Shown here piece after piece: positions 43,320 to 51,414 of a DNA stretch of 64,000 nt. The first letter of the stretch is position 1, and every line of letters begins with the position of its first letter. The stretch is from Vulcanimicrobiota bacterium (GTDB taxonomy: Bacteria; Vulcanimicrobiota; Vulcanimicrobiia; Vulcanimicrobiales; Vulcanimicrobiaceae). Position numbers and translations under genes: made by a program. The stretch lies in the NCBI GenBank assembly GCA_027306785.1, contig DAHUZB010000006.1, positions 18,036-82,035 of the forward strand, read 5' to 3'. The notes under the pieces are model-generated. The model made no database searches. It had not been told where the DNA came from and was given only the letters and a program-made list of their open reading frames with translations.

Positions 43320-43387
43320 CGAGGCTCCGTGTTGCATTTCTGTTGCACGGAGCCTCGGGTGTCGCGGAAACCCTTATGAAATAAGGG
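43320..43387 (-). terminator. Paired hairpins downstream of the tRNA pair
   Basis: Reading leftward from tRNA-Glu, the first hairpin is CCCTTAT/ATAAGGG with a 3-base loop (43371-43387), followed by TTT. The second is a perfect 12-bp stem CGAGGCTCCGTG/CACGGAGCCTCG (43320-43357) with a 14-base loop. Both are well placed to end the tRNA-Gln/tRNA-Glu transcript. The larger one could instead be a recombination site next to the tRNA. The rest of the 43179-43393 gap shows no gene. Confidence 0.6.
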
Positions 43388-43393
43388 CGAAAA

Positions 43394-43469
43394 TGGTAGC
43401 CCCAGCGGGATTCGAACCCGCGTTACCGCCGTGAGAGGGCGGCGTCCTAGGCCTCTAGACGATAGGGCC
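43394..43469 (-). tRNA. tRNA-Glu(CTC)
   Basis: Cloverleaf on the minus strand: acceptor GGCCCTA pairs with TGGGGCT (two G-T wobbles), D-arm GTCTAGAGGCC, anticodon arm CCGCC-CTCTCAC-GGCGG with CTC at 34-36, T-arm GCGGG-TTCGAAT-CCCGC, and an encoded CCA. Separated from tRNA-Gln by a single base. Confidence 0.96.
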
Positions 43470-43470
43470 A

Positions 43471-43544
43471 TGGCTCCCGGTCATGGACTCGAACCACGAA
43501 TACCTGGTTCAGAGCCAGGCGTGATACCATTTCACCAACCGGGA
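43471..43544 (-). tRNA. tRNA-Gln(CTG)
   Basis: Minus-strand cloverleaf: acceptor TCCCGGT/ACCGGGA, discriminator G, anticodon arm CCTGG-CTCTGAA-CCAGG with CTG at 34-36, T-arm with TTCGAGT loop, encoded CCA. Transcribed first, with tRNA-Glu immediately downstream, probably as one precursor. Confidence 0.96.
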
Positions 43545-43562
43545 ACGGCAGCGACGGTTATA

Positions 43563-43997
43563 CTACACGACCGCATCGGGGTCTTGCAAGCGCTGTCGTC
43601 TTTTTGCGTTTCGTCCGCCATAGGTCTCAGTTTGGCTATGGCAGTTTGGGCAAAGCATTCGAAGGTTCTCGATGCGATGGTCGGTTCCGACGCCGTTGAT
43701 GTGGTCAATGTGCATGCTCAACGGTCGCCCTAGCCAACTTGTAATACCGCAGAGCGAGCAGCGGTTCTCCAGCAGTCCATCCGCGAGAAGCCGCCGACGA
43801 ACCGCGGAGCGAGATCGCGCCGTAATGAGCAGCTGGTTGATCGGCAGAGCGCGAGCTCGCGCGCGGAGGTCGCCTCTCCGTACGGCCTTTGTCCACGCTT
43901 GCGCTGCGAAGCCGAAGTGCTCCCTGCACTGCCGATATGTGTGACCTTCGTCATAGTAGCGTTGTACGGCTGACCAGTCGTAGCGGCGGCGGCCCAT
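43563..43997 (-). CDS. HNH endonuclease
   Basis: 144 residues. The N-terminal part holds a helix-turn-helix-like segment (YDEGHTYRQCREHFGFAAQAWTKAVRRG). The C-terminal half is an HNH nuclease with zinc-binding Cys pairs: CSLCGITSW, then MHIDHINGVGTDHRIENLRMLCPNCHSQT. The His-Asp-His and Asn residues of the active site are in place. It lies directly upstream of the tRNA pair on the same strand, a common place for homing or phage-derived nucleases. No phage genes are next to it. The ATG at 43997 lacks a strong ribosome site. Confidence 0.82.
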   Translation of the reverse strand: MGRRRYDWSAVQRYYDEGHTYRQCREHFGFAAQAWTKAVRRGDLRARARALPINQLLITARSRSAVRRRLLADGLLENRCSLCGITSWLGRPLSMHIDHINGVGTDHRIENLRMLCPNCHSQTETYGGRNAKRRQRLQDPDAVV

Positions 43998-44105
43998 GGG
44001 TATGATTCTATCCGAACGTGCGTTCGTGGTGGTTACCGGGATGTTGCCGCTCGCCTGTGTCGAAGGTGCGCGCTTCCGGCATCGTGTGAGCGAAAGGAGC
44101 CCTGG

Positions 44106-45191
44106 TTGCAAGCGATCGTCCTGGTCGGCGGTGAAGGTACCCGCCTTCGCCCTCTGACGTACGGAACTCCCAAGCCGATGGTCCCCATCATGGGCGTTCC
44201 GTTCCTCGCGCGCACGCTCGAACGGCTCTGCGAGGCCGGCATCCGCGACGTCATCCTGCCCGCAGGCTACATGCCGCAAGCAATCGTCGACTACTTTAAA
44301 GACGGCTCGCAGCTCGGGATGAAGATCACCTATGTGATCGAGGAGAGCCCGCTCGGGACGGCCGGTGCGCTCAAGAACGTCGAAGAGCACATCACCGGGC
44401 CGTTCTTCGTGCTCAACGGGGACATCCTCACGAGCCTCGACCTGCGTGCGATGCTCGCCGAGCACGAGCGGCTCGGCGGCATCGGACTGCTTCATCTGAT
44501 CCGCGTCGACGACCCGTCCGCGTTCGGCTGCGTGGTGCACGACGAGCAGCGCCGTATCAGCGCCTTCGTCGAGAAGCCGCCGCGCGAGACCGCACCGACC
44601 AACGAGATCAACGCGGGCACCTACCTCTTCGAGCGCGAGATCCTCGATATGATCCCGGCCGGGCGCCCGGTCTCGATCGAGCGCGAGACCTTTCCGGCGG
44701 TCATCGCGGCGGGCAAGGGGCTCTACGCCTACACCACCGACGATTACTGGATGGACCTGGGCAAGCCCGAGCAGTACCTCGCCGCCCATCGCGATATCCT
44801 CGCTCATCGGATGCCGATGCTCGCGCTCGAGCCCGGCGCGAGCGGCGCGGGCGCGGCGGCGCTGCGCGAGGTGCGGCGGCTCAACCTGCCGGTGCATGCC
44901 GACGCCGAGGTTCGGGTCGATCCCACCGCCGAGATCGGGCCGAACGTGGTGCTCGGGCACGGCTGCTCGATCGGCGCGCGCGCGGTGCTGCGCGATACCA
45001 TCCTCTGGGACGATGTCACGGTCGAAGACGGGGCGATCCTGGAGGGCGCGATCGTCGCGAGCGGTGCCCGCATCGGCGCCGAGGCACGCGTCTTCGAGGG
45101 CAGCGTGATCGGCCACGATACCGCGATCGAGCCGAAGGCGGTGCTCGAAGCCGGCAGCCGCGTGGGGGCGACCGCGCCGATCACGCGCTAG
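44106..45191 (+). CDS. Sugar-1-phosphate nucleotidyltransferase with left-handed beta-helix domain
   Basis: 361 residues. Nucleotidyltransferase signature LVGGEGTRLRPLTYGTPKPMVPIMG, NGDILTSLDLRAM (metal Asp), FVEKPPRET and a C-terminal hexapeptide-repeat tail (VDPTAEIGPNVVLGHGCSIGARAVLRDTILW). Best fit is the mannose-1-phosphate guanylyltransferase/GDP-mannose pyrophosphorylase group. The TTG at 44106 is chosen because AAAGGAG lies 6-7 bases upstream and it gives the family N-terminus. It heads a rightward gene run with glycosyltransferases. A second member of the superfamily is at 54295. Confidence 0.88.
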   Translation: MQAIVLVGGEGTRLRPLTYGTPKPMVPIMGVPFLARTLERLCEAGIRDVILPAGYMPQAIVDYFKDGSQLGMKITYVIEESPLGTAGALKNVEEHITGPFFVLNGDILTSLDLRAMLAEHERLGGIGLLHLIRVDDPSAFGCVVHDEQRRISAFVEKPPRETAPTNEINAGTYLFEREILDMIPAGRPVSIERETFPAVIAAGKGLYAYTTDDYWMDLGKPEQYLAAHRDILAHRMPMLALEPGASGAGAAALREVRRLNLPVHADAEVRVDPTAEIGPNVVLGHGCSIGARAVLRDTILWDDVTVEDGAILEGAIVASGARIGAEARVFEGSVIGHDTAIEPKAVLEAGSRVGATAPITR

Positions 45192-45307
45192 GTTTATCTC
45201 GCACTCCGGTTGGGGTACACTAGAGGTATGACAGGGAGGAGCTTCCTAGGTAACTTGGAGGCCCCGCTCGATCCCGTTCCCTCGTGTTTGCCGACGGAGA
45301 GACGTGC
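45191..45307 (+). promoter_or_regulatory. Possible promoter and leader before the GT4 gene
   Basis: TTTATC at 45191-45196 and TACACT at 45214-45219 have a 17-base spacing and could form a weak promoter. The following leader holds a CCTAGG palindrome and purine-rich GGAGAG just before the ATG at 45308. No known riboswitch is apparent. A 4-bp-resolution start site cannot be fixed by eye. Confidence 0.3.
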
Positions 45308-46480
45308 ATGCTGGTGCCCCGCGTGTTACTGCTTGGATCGTACCCGCCGCGCGAGTGCGGCATCGCGACCTTCACGCACGACGTCGTCACCTCGTTCGAC
45401 CGCGCGTTCAACCTGCGTAGCGAAGTCGTCGCGATCGACGAGCCCGGCGGCGAGATGCGCCGCTACCCGCCCGAGGTGGTGGGCCGTCTGAACGAACAGG
45501 ACCGCTACGGCTACCGCGAGGCCGCTCGCTTCATCAATCGGCATCCCGCCGAAGTGCTCGCGATTCAGCACGAGTACGGTCTCTTCGGCGGCGAGCGCGG
45601 CGAGTGGCTGATCGACTTGCTCGATGCCGTGGAGAAGCCGGTCGTGCTCACGCTGCACACCGTGCTCCCCGAGCCCGACGAGACGATGCTGCGCGTCACG
45701 CGCGACCTGTGCGAGCGCGCTGCGGCGGTCGTCTCGCTCTCGGGCACCGGGCGCGATCTGCTCGAGCGCATCTACGGCATCGATCCGCAGAAGCTGCGCG
45801 TCATCCATCACGGCGTCCCCGACGTCGCCTTCCAGTCGACCGATGCGGCAAAGGCATCGTTCGGCATCGGGCAGCGCATGGTGATCTCCACCTTCGGGCT
45901 GATCAACCGCGGCAAGGGGCTCGAATACGCGATCGAGGCGATGCGCGAGGTCGTTACCCGACATCCCGAAGCGCTCTACCTGATCCTCGGCGAGACACAT
46001 CCGGTGGTGCGGCGACGTGAAGGCGAGTCGTATCGCGAATCGCTGCACGAGATGGTGCGTAGCTTCGGTCTGCAGCACAACGTGCAGCTCGTCGATAAGT
46101 ACCTCGACTTCGACGAGCTCGTCTCGTATCTCGCGGCCACGGACATCTACCTTACGCCGTACCTCAACCCCGTGCAGATCGTGAGCGGCACGCTCGCCTA
46201 CGCGGTGGGCTGCGGTAAAGCGATCGTCTCCACGCCGTATCTCTACGCGGAGGAGCTGCTCGCGCATCACCGCGGCTTCTTGTGCGAGTTCCGCGACGCG
46301 GCGTCGATCGCGCAACGCCTCACGATGTTGCTCGACGATGCGTCGCTGCGCCGCGCGACCGAGCGCCGCGCCTATCGGTTCGGTCGGCAGATGACGTGGC
46401 CGAACGTGGCGCGCGAATACGGCAACCTGTTCTGCGAGCTTGCGCCGCCTCGCGGGGCCTCGCTCGTCACCTCGGCATAG
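45308..46480 (+). CDS. Family 4 glycosyltransferase (GT-B fold)
   Basis: 390 residues. N-terminal VLLLGSYPPRECGIATFTHDVV is typical of GT4 enzymes that act on trehalose/mannose-type acceptors; IQHEYGLFGGERGEW, VIHHGVPDVAF, FGLINRGKGLEYAIEAM (donor phosphate contacts) and the C-terminal YAVGCGKAIVSTPYLYAEELL (the E-x7-E region) follow. Coupled with the next gene by a 2-bp gap. The neighbouring nucleotidyltransferase may supply its donor. Confidence 0.86.
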   Translation: MLVPRVLLLGSYPPRECGIATFTHDVVTSFDRAFNLRSEVVAIDEPGGEMRRYPPEVVGRLNEQDRYGYREAARFINRHPAEVLAIQHEYGLFGGERGEWLIDLLDAVEKPVVLTLHTVLPEPDETMLRVTRDLCERAAAVVSLSGTGRDLLERIYGIDPQKLRVIHHGVPDVAFQSTDAAKASFGIGQRMVISTFGLINRGKGLEYAIEAMREVVTRHPEALYLILGETHPVVRRREGESYRESLHEMVRSFGLQHNVQLVDKYLDFDELVSYLAATDIYLTPYLNPVQIVSGTLAYAVGCGKAIVSTPYLYAEELLAHHRGFLCEFRDAASIAQRLTMLLDDASLRRATERRAYRFGRQMTWPNVAREYGNLFCELAPPRGASLVTSA

Positions 46481-46482
46481 GC

Positions 46483-47523
46483 ATGACGCTGCCGCCGCTC
46501 GACCACGTCGTCGTGCTCAGCGACGACGTGGGCATCATCCAGCACGCCACGGAATCGGTGCCGAATCGTTCGACCGGCTACTGCACCGATGACGTCGCGC
46601 GCGCGTTTATCGTCGCGCTCGCCCGGCTGCGGGTGACGCCGCGCGACGCGCAGGCGCGCCGCTTGGCGGGCATCTACCTCGCGTTTCTGCACGACGCGCA
46701 ACTCCCCGACGGGCGCTTTCACAACTTCATGAGCTACGATCGCATCTGGCTCGACGCGGTCGGCACGCACGACAGCTGCGGGCGTGCGATCTGGGCGCTC
46801 GGGTACGGCGCGCGTTTCGCGCCGGAGCCCGCCTGGCGCCGCCTCTGCCGCGCGATGCTGGATCGTGCGCTCGAGAGCGTGGAGTGGCTTGCCTACGAAC
46901 GAGCGCAAGCGTACGCGATGCTCGGGCTCGCGCACGTGTCGCTCGCCGACGCCGCGCCGGGGCATCGCGCCGTGTTGCGACATTTGGCGGAACTGTCGAC
47001 GGCGCGACTGGCGGCGGCGCGTACGTCCGCGTGGATTTGGTTCGACGAGGCGATGACGTACGACAACGCGCGTCTGCCCGAAGCGCTGCTGCGCGCGGCG
47101 GCGGCCCTGGAAGAGCCCGCCTTCGCGCAGGCCGGGCTCGATGCGCTCGCCTTTTTGGAAACGGTGGTCTTCGAAGACGGACTCTTCGTGCCGATCGGCA
47201 ACGACGGCTGGTATCGCCGCGGCGGTCCGCGCGCGAGCTTCGGACAGCAGCCGCTCGAAGCGGCCGCGATGGTCGACGCGGAGCTCGCGGCGCACGCGCT
47301 CGCGCCCGCCGCGCCGCGTCTGGAGGCCGCCGAAGCGGCACTCGCGTGGTACTACGGCAAGAACCTACAGGGCACGGCGATGGCGCAGGGCGGCGGGTGC
47401 TACGACGGGCTCGAGCGCGACGGCGTGAATCGAAATATGGGCGCCGAATCGACGCTCGCGCACCTCGCCGCGGCCTACGCGATGGCCGATGCGCGGCGCG
47501 GCGCGCTCCGTCTCGCACGCTGA
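46483..47523 (+). CDS. Alpha/alpha-barrel protein partnered with the GT4 gene
   Basis: 346 residues, rich in paired helices with conserved aromatic/acidic clusters: LSDDVGIIQHATESVPNRSTGYCTDDVARAF, FHNFMSYDRIWLDAVGTHDSCGRAIWALG, and WYRRGGPRASFGQQPLEAAAMVDA. This resembles the (alpha/alpha)6-barrel proteins often fused to or following GT4 mannosyltransferases; such domains look glycosidase-like but have no proven activity. Start ATG at 46483 lies 2 bp after the GT4 stop. It may bind or process the same glycan. Confidence 0.72.
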   Translation: MTLPPLDHVVVLSDDVGIIQHATESVPNRSTGYCTDDVARAFIVALARLRVTPRDAQARRLAGIYLAFLHDAQLPDGRFHNFMSYDRIWLDAVGTHDSCGRAIWALGYGARFAPEPAWRRLCRAMLDRALESVEWLAYERAQAYAMLGLAHVSLADAAPGHRAVLRHLAELSTARLAAARTSAWIWFDEAMTYDNARLPEALLRAAAALEEPAFAQAGLDALAFLETVVFEDGLFVPIGNDGWYRRGGPRASFGQQPLEAAAMVDAELAAHALAPAAPRLEAAEAALAWYYGKNLQGTAMAQGGGCYDGLERDGVNRNMGAESTLAHLAAAYAMADARRGALRLAR

Positions 47524-47572
47524 GCGCGCGCCGTTCGAGGCCGATGTGCCTTGCACGGCGAAGTATTACGGG

Positions 47573-49738
47573 ATGATGATCCTGGAGTCCGAATCCCTCA
47601 ACGCCGTGCAAGCCGAGGCCGTTGCGCATACCGACGGTCCGGTTTTGATCTTCGCGGGCGCGGGGAGCGGCAAGACGCGCGTCCTCACCCACCGCATCGC
47701 CTACCTCTTGAACGAACGCGGCGCGACGCCGGATCGGATCCTCGCCGTCACCTTCACCAACAAGGCGGCGGGCGAGATGAAGGCGCGCTTGGAGCGCATG
47801 GTGGGCGGCGATGCGCGCGATCTCTGGGTCGGCACCTTTCACTCGATGTGCGTGCGTATCTTGCGCCGCGACGGAACCCGCATCGGGATCGCCCCGAGCT
47901 TCGCGATCATCGACGACGCCGATCAGCGTCAGTTGGTCAAGGATATCCTCGACGATCTCGATTACGACGAGCGTCAGCTCGCGCCGGGTGCCTGTCTGCA
48001 CGAGATCAGCAAGGCGAAGAACGCGCTGATTTGGCCCGAGCAGTATCTCGAGAAGCAGACCGCGTTTCTCGGCGAGCGCATCGGTAACGTGTACGCCGAG
48101 TACCAGCGGCGCTTGAGCGAATCGAACAGCCTCGATTTCGACGATCTGATCGTGCGCACGATCGATTTGCTCGAAAAAGACGCGGCCGTTCGCGAGAAGT
48201 ATCAAAATAAATTTCAATTCATCCTGGTCGACGAGTATCAGGACGTCAACATCGCGCAGTATCGCCTGATCGCGATCTTCGGCGGCAAGCACAAGAACGT
48301 GACGGTGGTCGGCGACGACGACCAGTCGATCTATTCGTGGCGCGGCAGCGATTATCGCATGATCCTGCGGTTCGAAGAGGATTTTCCGGGCGCCAAAGTC
48401 TTCAAGCTCGAAGAAAATTACCGCTCCACGCAGCGCATTCTCGACGCGGCCAACGCCCTGGTCGAGAACAACCGCACGCGGGCGAAGAAGAAGCTCTTCA
48501 CCAAGCGCGCCGAGGGCGAGGCGATCACGGTCTATCCGGCCGCGACCGAACGTGACGAAGCGCGCTACGTGACCGAGAAGATCAAAGAGATGGTGCGCGA
48601 GGGCGCGGCCTATCGCGATTTTCTCGTGCTCTACCGCACCAACGCGCAGTCGCGCGTGTTCGAAGAGTCGCTGCTCGCGGACGGCATTCCGTACCGCGTG
48701 GTCGGCGGTGTCGGCTTCTACGCGCGCGCCGAAATCAAGGACGTGATCGCGTACCTGCGCTACATCATGAACCCCTCCGATGCGATCGCGTTCAAGCGCA
48801 TCGTGAACGTGCCGCGCCGCGGCATCGGCGCGCAGACGCTCGCATCGCTCGTGCAGGCGGCGACCCGCCGAAAAATGTCGGTCGGCGAAGCGATCTTCGA
48901 CGGCGAGTTGCTCCGTGAGGCGGTGCCCAAGAAGCTCAAAGAGCTCGAGCGCTTCGCCGAATTGATGCGCAGCTTCCAGGCGCGCGGTGAATCGCTCGGC
49001 GTCGCCGATCTGCTCGTCGCCGTGATGGAAGATTCGGGCTACGTCCGCGAACTGCAGGCCGAAGAGACCCACGACGCGCGCGCCCGCATCGAAAATCTTC
49101 AGGAACTCGTCGGTGTGGCCCGCGAGTACGAAGGCACCGACGCGGAGCCGTCGCTGATGGGCTTCCTCGCCAACATCTCGCTCATCAGCGATCTCGATTC
49201 GCTCGATCCCGATTCGTCCTACGTGACGCTGATGACGATGCACGGCGCGAAGGGACTCGAATTCCCGCACGTCTTCCTCACCGGTTTGGAAGAAGGCGTC
49301 TTTCCCCATAGCCGCGCGCTCACCGATATGCCCGAGCTCGAAGAGGAGCGTCGTCTCGCCTACGTGGGCGTCACGCGCGCGATGGATCGCCTCTTCCTCT
49401 CGTACGCGCAGCGCCGTGCGATCTTCGGCAACACCTACGCCTATCCGAAGTCGCGCTTCCTCGAAGAGATGCCCGGACTCGAATTTCTGGAAAGCACCAG
49501 CGTGCAGCTGCCGCGTCCTTCGGGCGGGCGTTGGCGCGAGGTCGCGATCCATGAATCGGCCGGTGCCGGTATGTCGATGGATCTCAAAGACGGCGACCGC
49601 GTGCGTCATCCCAAATGGGGTGAGGGCACGATCCGCGACATCGCAGGCGCGGGCGGCGACGGATTGGTCACCATCGACTTCCCGAACGTCGGGCAGAAGA
49701 TGCTGATGCTCAAGTACGCCCCGCTCGAAAAAATCTAA
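47573..49738 (+). CDS. pcrA: UvrD-family DNA helicase PcrA
   Basis: 721-residue superfamily 1A 3'-5' helicase. Walker A in IFAGAGSGKTRVLTHRI, motif Ia TFTNKAAGEMKARL, motif II FILVDEYQDVN, motif III VGDDDQSIYSWRGSDYR, LYRTNAQSRVFEE, motif V TLMTMHGAKGLEFPHVFL and VI EERRLAYVGVTRAMDRLFL. The C-terminal tail GDRVRHPKWGEGTIRDI is the PcrA RNA-polymerase-binding Tudor-like domain. Acts in replication restart and repair. ATG at 47573 is chosen for the PcrA-like start (LNAVQAEAV). Precedes dapB by 16 bp. Confidence 0.95.
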   Translation: MMILESESLNAVQAEAVAHTDGPVLIFAGAGSGKTRVLTHRIAYLLNERGATPDRILAVTFTNKAAGEMKARLERMVGGDARDLWVGTFHSMCVRILRRDGTRIGIAPSFAIIDDADQRQLVKDILDDLDYDERQLAPGACLHEISKAKNALIWPEQYLEKQTAFLGERIGNVYAEYQRRLSESNSLDFDDLIVRTIDLLEKDAAVREKYQNKFQFILVDEYQDVNIAQYRLIAIFGGKHKNVTVVGDDDQSIYSWRGSDYRMILRFEEDFPGAKVFKLEENYRSTQRILDAANALVENNRTRAKKKLFTKRAEGEAITVYPAATERDEARYVTEKIKEMVREGAAYRDFLVLYRTNAQSRVFEESLLADGIPYRVVGGVGFYARAEIKDVIAYLRYIMNPSDAIAFKRIVNVPRRGIGAQTLASLVQAATRRKMSVGEAIFDGELLREAVPKKLKELERFAELMRSFQARGESLGVADLLVAVMEDSGYVRELQAEETHDARARIENLQELVGVAREYEGTDAEPSLMGFLANISLISDLDSLDPDSSYVTLMTMHGAKGLEFPHVFLTGLEEGVFPHSRALTDMPELEEERRLAYVGVTRAMDRLFLSYAQRRAIFGNTYAYPKSRFLEEMPGLEFLESTSVQLPRPSGGRWREVAIHESAGAGMSMDLKDGDRVRHPKWGEGTIRDIAGAGGDGLVTIDFPNVGQKMLMLKYAPLEKI

Positions 49739-49754
49739 GAGTGTAAGAGAGCCG

Positions 49755-50450
49755 ATGCTACGCGTTGCCGTGGCCGGCGCGCTCGGCCGCATGGGGCGCG
49801 TCGCCTGTACCGCACTGCACGAAGCCGACGGCGTTACTTATGCCGGCGGCTTCGCGCGCACGGCCGTGCCCGAGGAGCAGATCGTCGACTCGCTCGACGC
49901 ACTGCTCGATCGCGCGCCCGACGTGTTGCTCGATCTCACCACGCATCCCTCGACCGTGGCGATCGCAACGGCTGCGCTGCGGCGCGGCGTGCGCCCGGTA
50001 GTCGGCGCGACCGGCTGGAGCGCGCAAGAACGCGATGCGCTCGATGCGCTCGCGCGCGAGCGCGGTCTCGGGGCGATGCTCGTGCCGAACTTCGCGCTCG
50101 GTGCGGTGCTGATGATGCGCTTTGCGGAGATCGCCGCTCGCTATTTTCCGAGCGCCGAGATCGTGGAACTGCACCACGACAAGAAGAAGGACGCGCCCTC
50201 GGGCACCGCGCGGATCACGGCCGAGCGGATCGCGGCTGCGGGCGGCCCCGCGCCGGTGCCGATTCACAGCGTGCGCATGCGCGGATTGCTCGCGCATCAA
50301 GAAGTGCTCTTCGGGAACGACGGCGAGGTGCTGACGATCCGTCACGACTCGCTCGGCCGCGAATCGTTCGTTCCCGGCATGCTCGCCGCGGTCAAGGCCG
50401 TCGGCGCCGTTCACGGACTCGTCGTGGGGTTGGATCATGTCATCGGTTGA
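49755..50450 (+). CDS. dapB: 4-hydroxy-tetrahydrodipicolinate reductase
   Basis: 231-residue NAD(P)H-dependent reductase of the diaminopimelate route. N-terminal VAVAGALGRMGRVACTALHEA is the coenzyme site. The active-site block is IVELHHDKKKDAPSGTA, with the paired His and the Lys that contact substrate; the usual GATG/T-loop is seen as VGATGWSAQE. Slightly shorter than E. coli DapB (273). Overlaps asd by 14 bp, so the lysine operon is dapB-asd-lysC-dapA. Confidence 0.95.
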   Translation: MLRVAVAGALGRMGRVACTALHEADGVTYAGGFARTAVPEEQIVDSLDALLDRAPDVLLDLTTHPSTVAIATAALRRGVRPVVGATGWSAQERDALDALARERGLGAMLVPNFALGAVLMMRFAEIAARYFPSAEIVELHHDKKKDAPSGTARITAERIAAAGGPAPVPIHSVRMRGLLAHQEVLFGNDGEVLTIRHDSLGRESFVPGMLAAVKAVGAVHGLVVGLDHVIG

Positions 50451-51411
50451 CGTTGCGATCGTCGGCGCGACCGGCGTGGTGGGTGAGACGATCCTGCGCG
50501 TGCTCGAAGAGCGCGGCGTGGCGGTCGGGCAGGTGGGACGCTTCGCGTCGCGCGCGCGCGACGGCGTGCAGGCGACCACGCTCGAAGCGCTCGCGCCGTA
50601 TCCGGTCGTCTTTTTTGCGAGCACCGAGGACGCGAGCGCCGAATACGCGCCCGCGCTCGTGAAACGCGGCGCGGTGGTGATCGACAACAGCGCGACCTTT
50701 CGCATGACGGAGGGCGTGCCGCTCGTGATTCCCGAGGTGAATCCCGACGCGGTCGCGCGCGAACATCGCCTCTTTCCCGTGGCGAACTGCACGGCGATCA
50801 TCCTCTGCACGGCGCTCGCGCCGGTGCGCGACGCGGCCGGGCTGCGCGCGGTGCGCGTGGCGACCTATCAGGCGGCGAGCGGCGCCGGACGCGCGGGGCT
50901 CGACGAACTGCTCGCGGGCGAACGCGCGCTCGCGAACGGCGACCCGGAGCCTGCGGCGACGGTCTTTCCGCGCCCGCTCGCGCGCAACGTCGTTCCGCAG
51001 ATCGGCGGCTTCGATGCCTCGGGGTACACCGGCGAAGAACGCAAAGTGCGCGAGGAGACGCGCAAGATGCTCGGGTTGCCGGAGCTGTTCGTGAGCGCGA
51101 CGACCGTGCGCGTGCCGGTTCGCACGGCGCACTCCGAAGCGGTGTGGTTCGAGACCGAACGCGAGACGAGCGTGGAAGAACTCGCGGCCGCGTGTGCGCG
51201 TGCGCCGGGAGTCGTGTTTCATCGCGACGGTATCGTGACGCCGCGCGAGGTGGAAGGCACCGATCTCGTGCACGTGGCGCGCCTGCACGCCGAAGAAGAC
51301 GGCGCGACGCGACACTTCATGCTGTGGTGCGTGGGCGACCAACTGCGCAAGGGAGCGGCGACCAACGCGGTGCAGATTCTGGAACTCTTGCTCGAGCGAG
51401 GTTTCGTGTAA
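50437..51411 (+). CDS. asd: Aspartate-semialdehyde dehydrogenase
   Basis: 324 residues. NADP-binding DVAIVGATGVVGETILRVLEERG, catalytic Cys in PVANCTAIILCTAL, acceptor-site QAASGAGRAG, and the His in VPVRTAHSEAVW. Reduces aspartyl phosphate to the semialdehyde for lysine, threonine and diaminopimelate. Reads from inside the dapB end and is followed 3 bp later by lysC, giving the natural substrate/product pair in one transcript. Confidence 0.95.
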   Translation: MSSVDVAIVGATGVVGETILRVLEERGVAVGQVGRFASRARDGVQATTLEALAPYPVVFFASTEDASAEYAPALVKRGAVVIDNSATFRMTEGVPLVIPEVNPDAVAREHRLFPVANCTAIILCTALAPVRDAAGLRAVRVATYQAASGAGRAGLDELLAGERALANGDPEPAATVFPRPLARNVVPQIGGFDASGYTGEERKVREETRKMLGLPELFVSATTVRVPVRTAHSEAVWFETERETSVEELAAACARAPGVVFHRDGIVTPREVEGTDLVHVARLHAEEDGATRHFMLWCVGDQLRKGAATNAVQILELLLERGFV

Positions 51412-51414
51412 GCC

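Noticed and set aside
45228..45491. Short plus-strand frame overlapping the start of the GT4 gene
   Set aside because: Its downstream part is the GT4 gene in another frame with low-quality translation; no independent evidence.
46727..49792. Minus-strand open frame of about 1,021 codons opposite pcrA and the alpha-barrel gene
   Set aside because: Arises from high-GC third positions on the opposite strand; the translation is Arg/His/Asp-rich with no family motif, while the plus strand encodes clear PcrA motifs.
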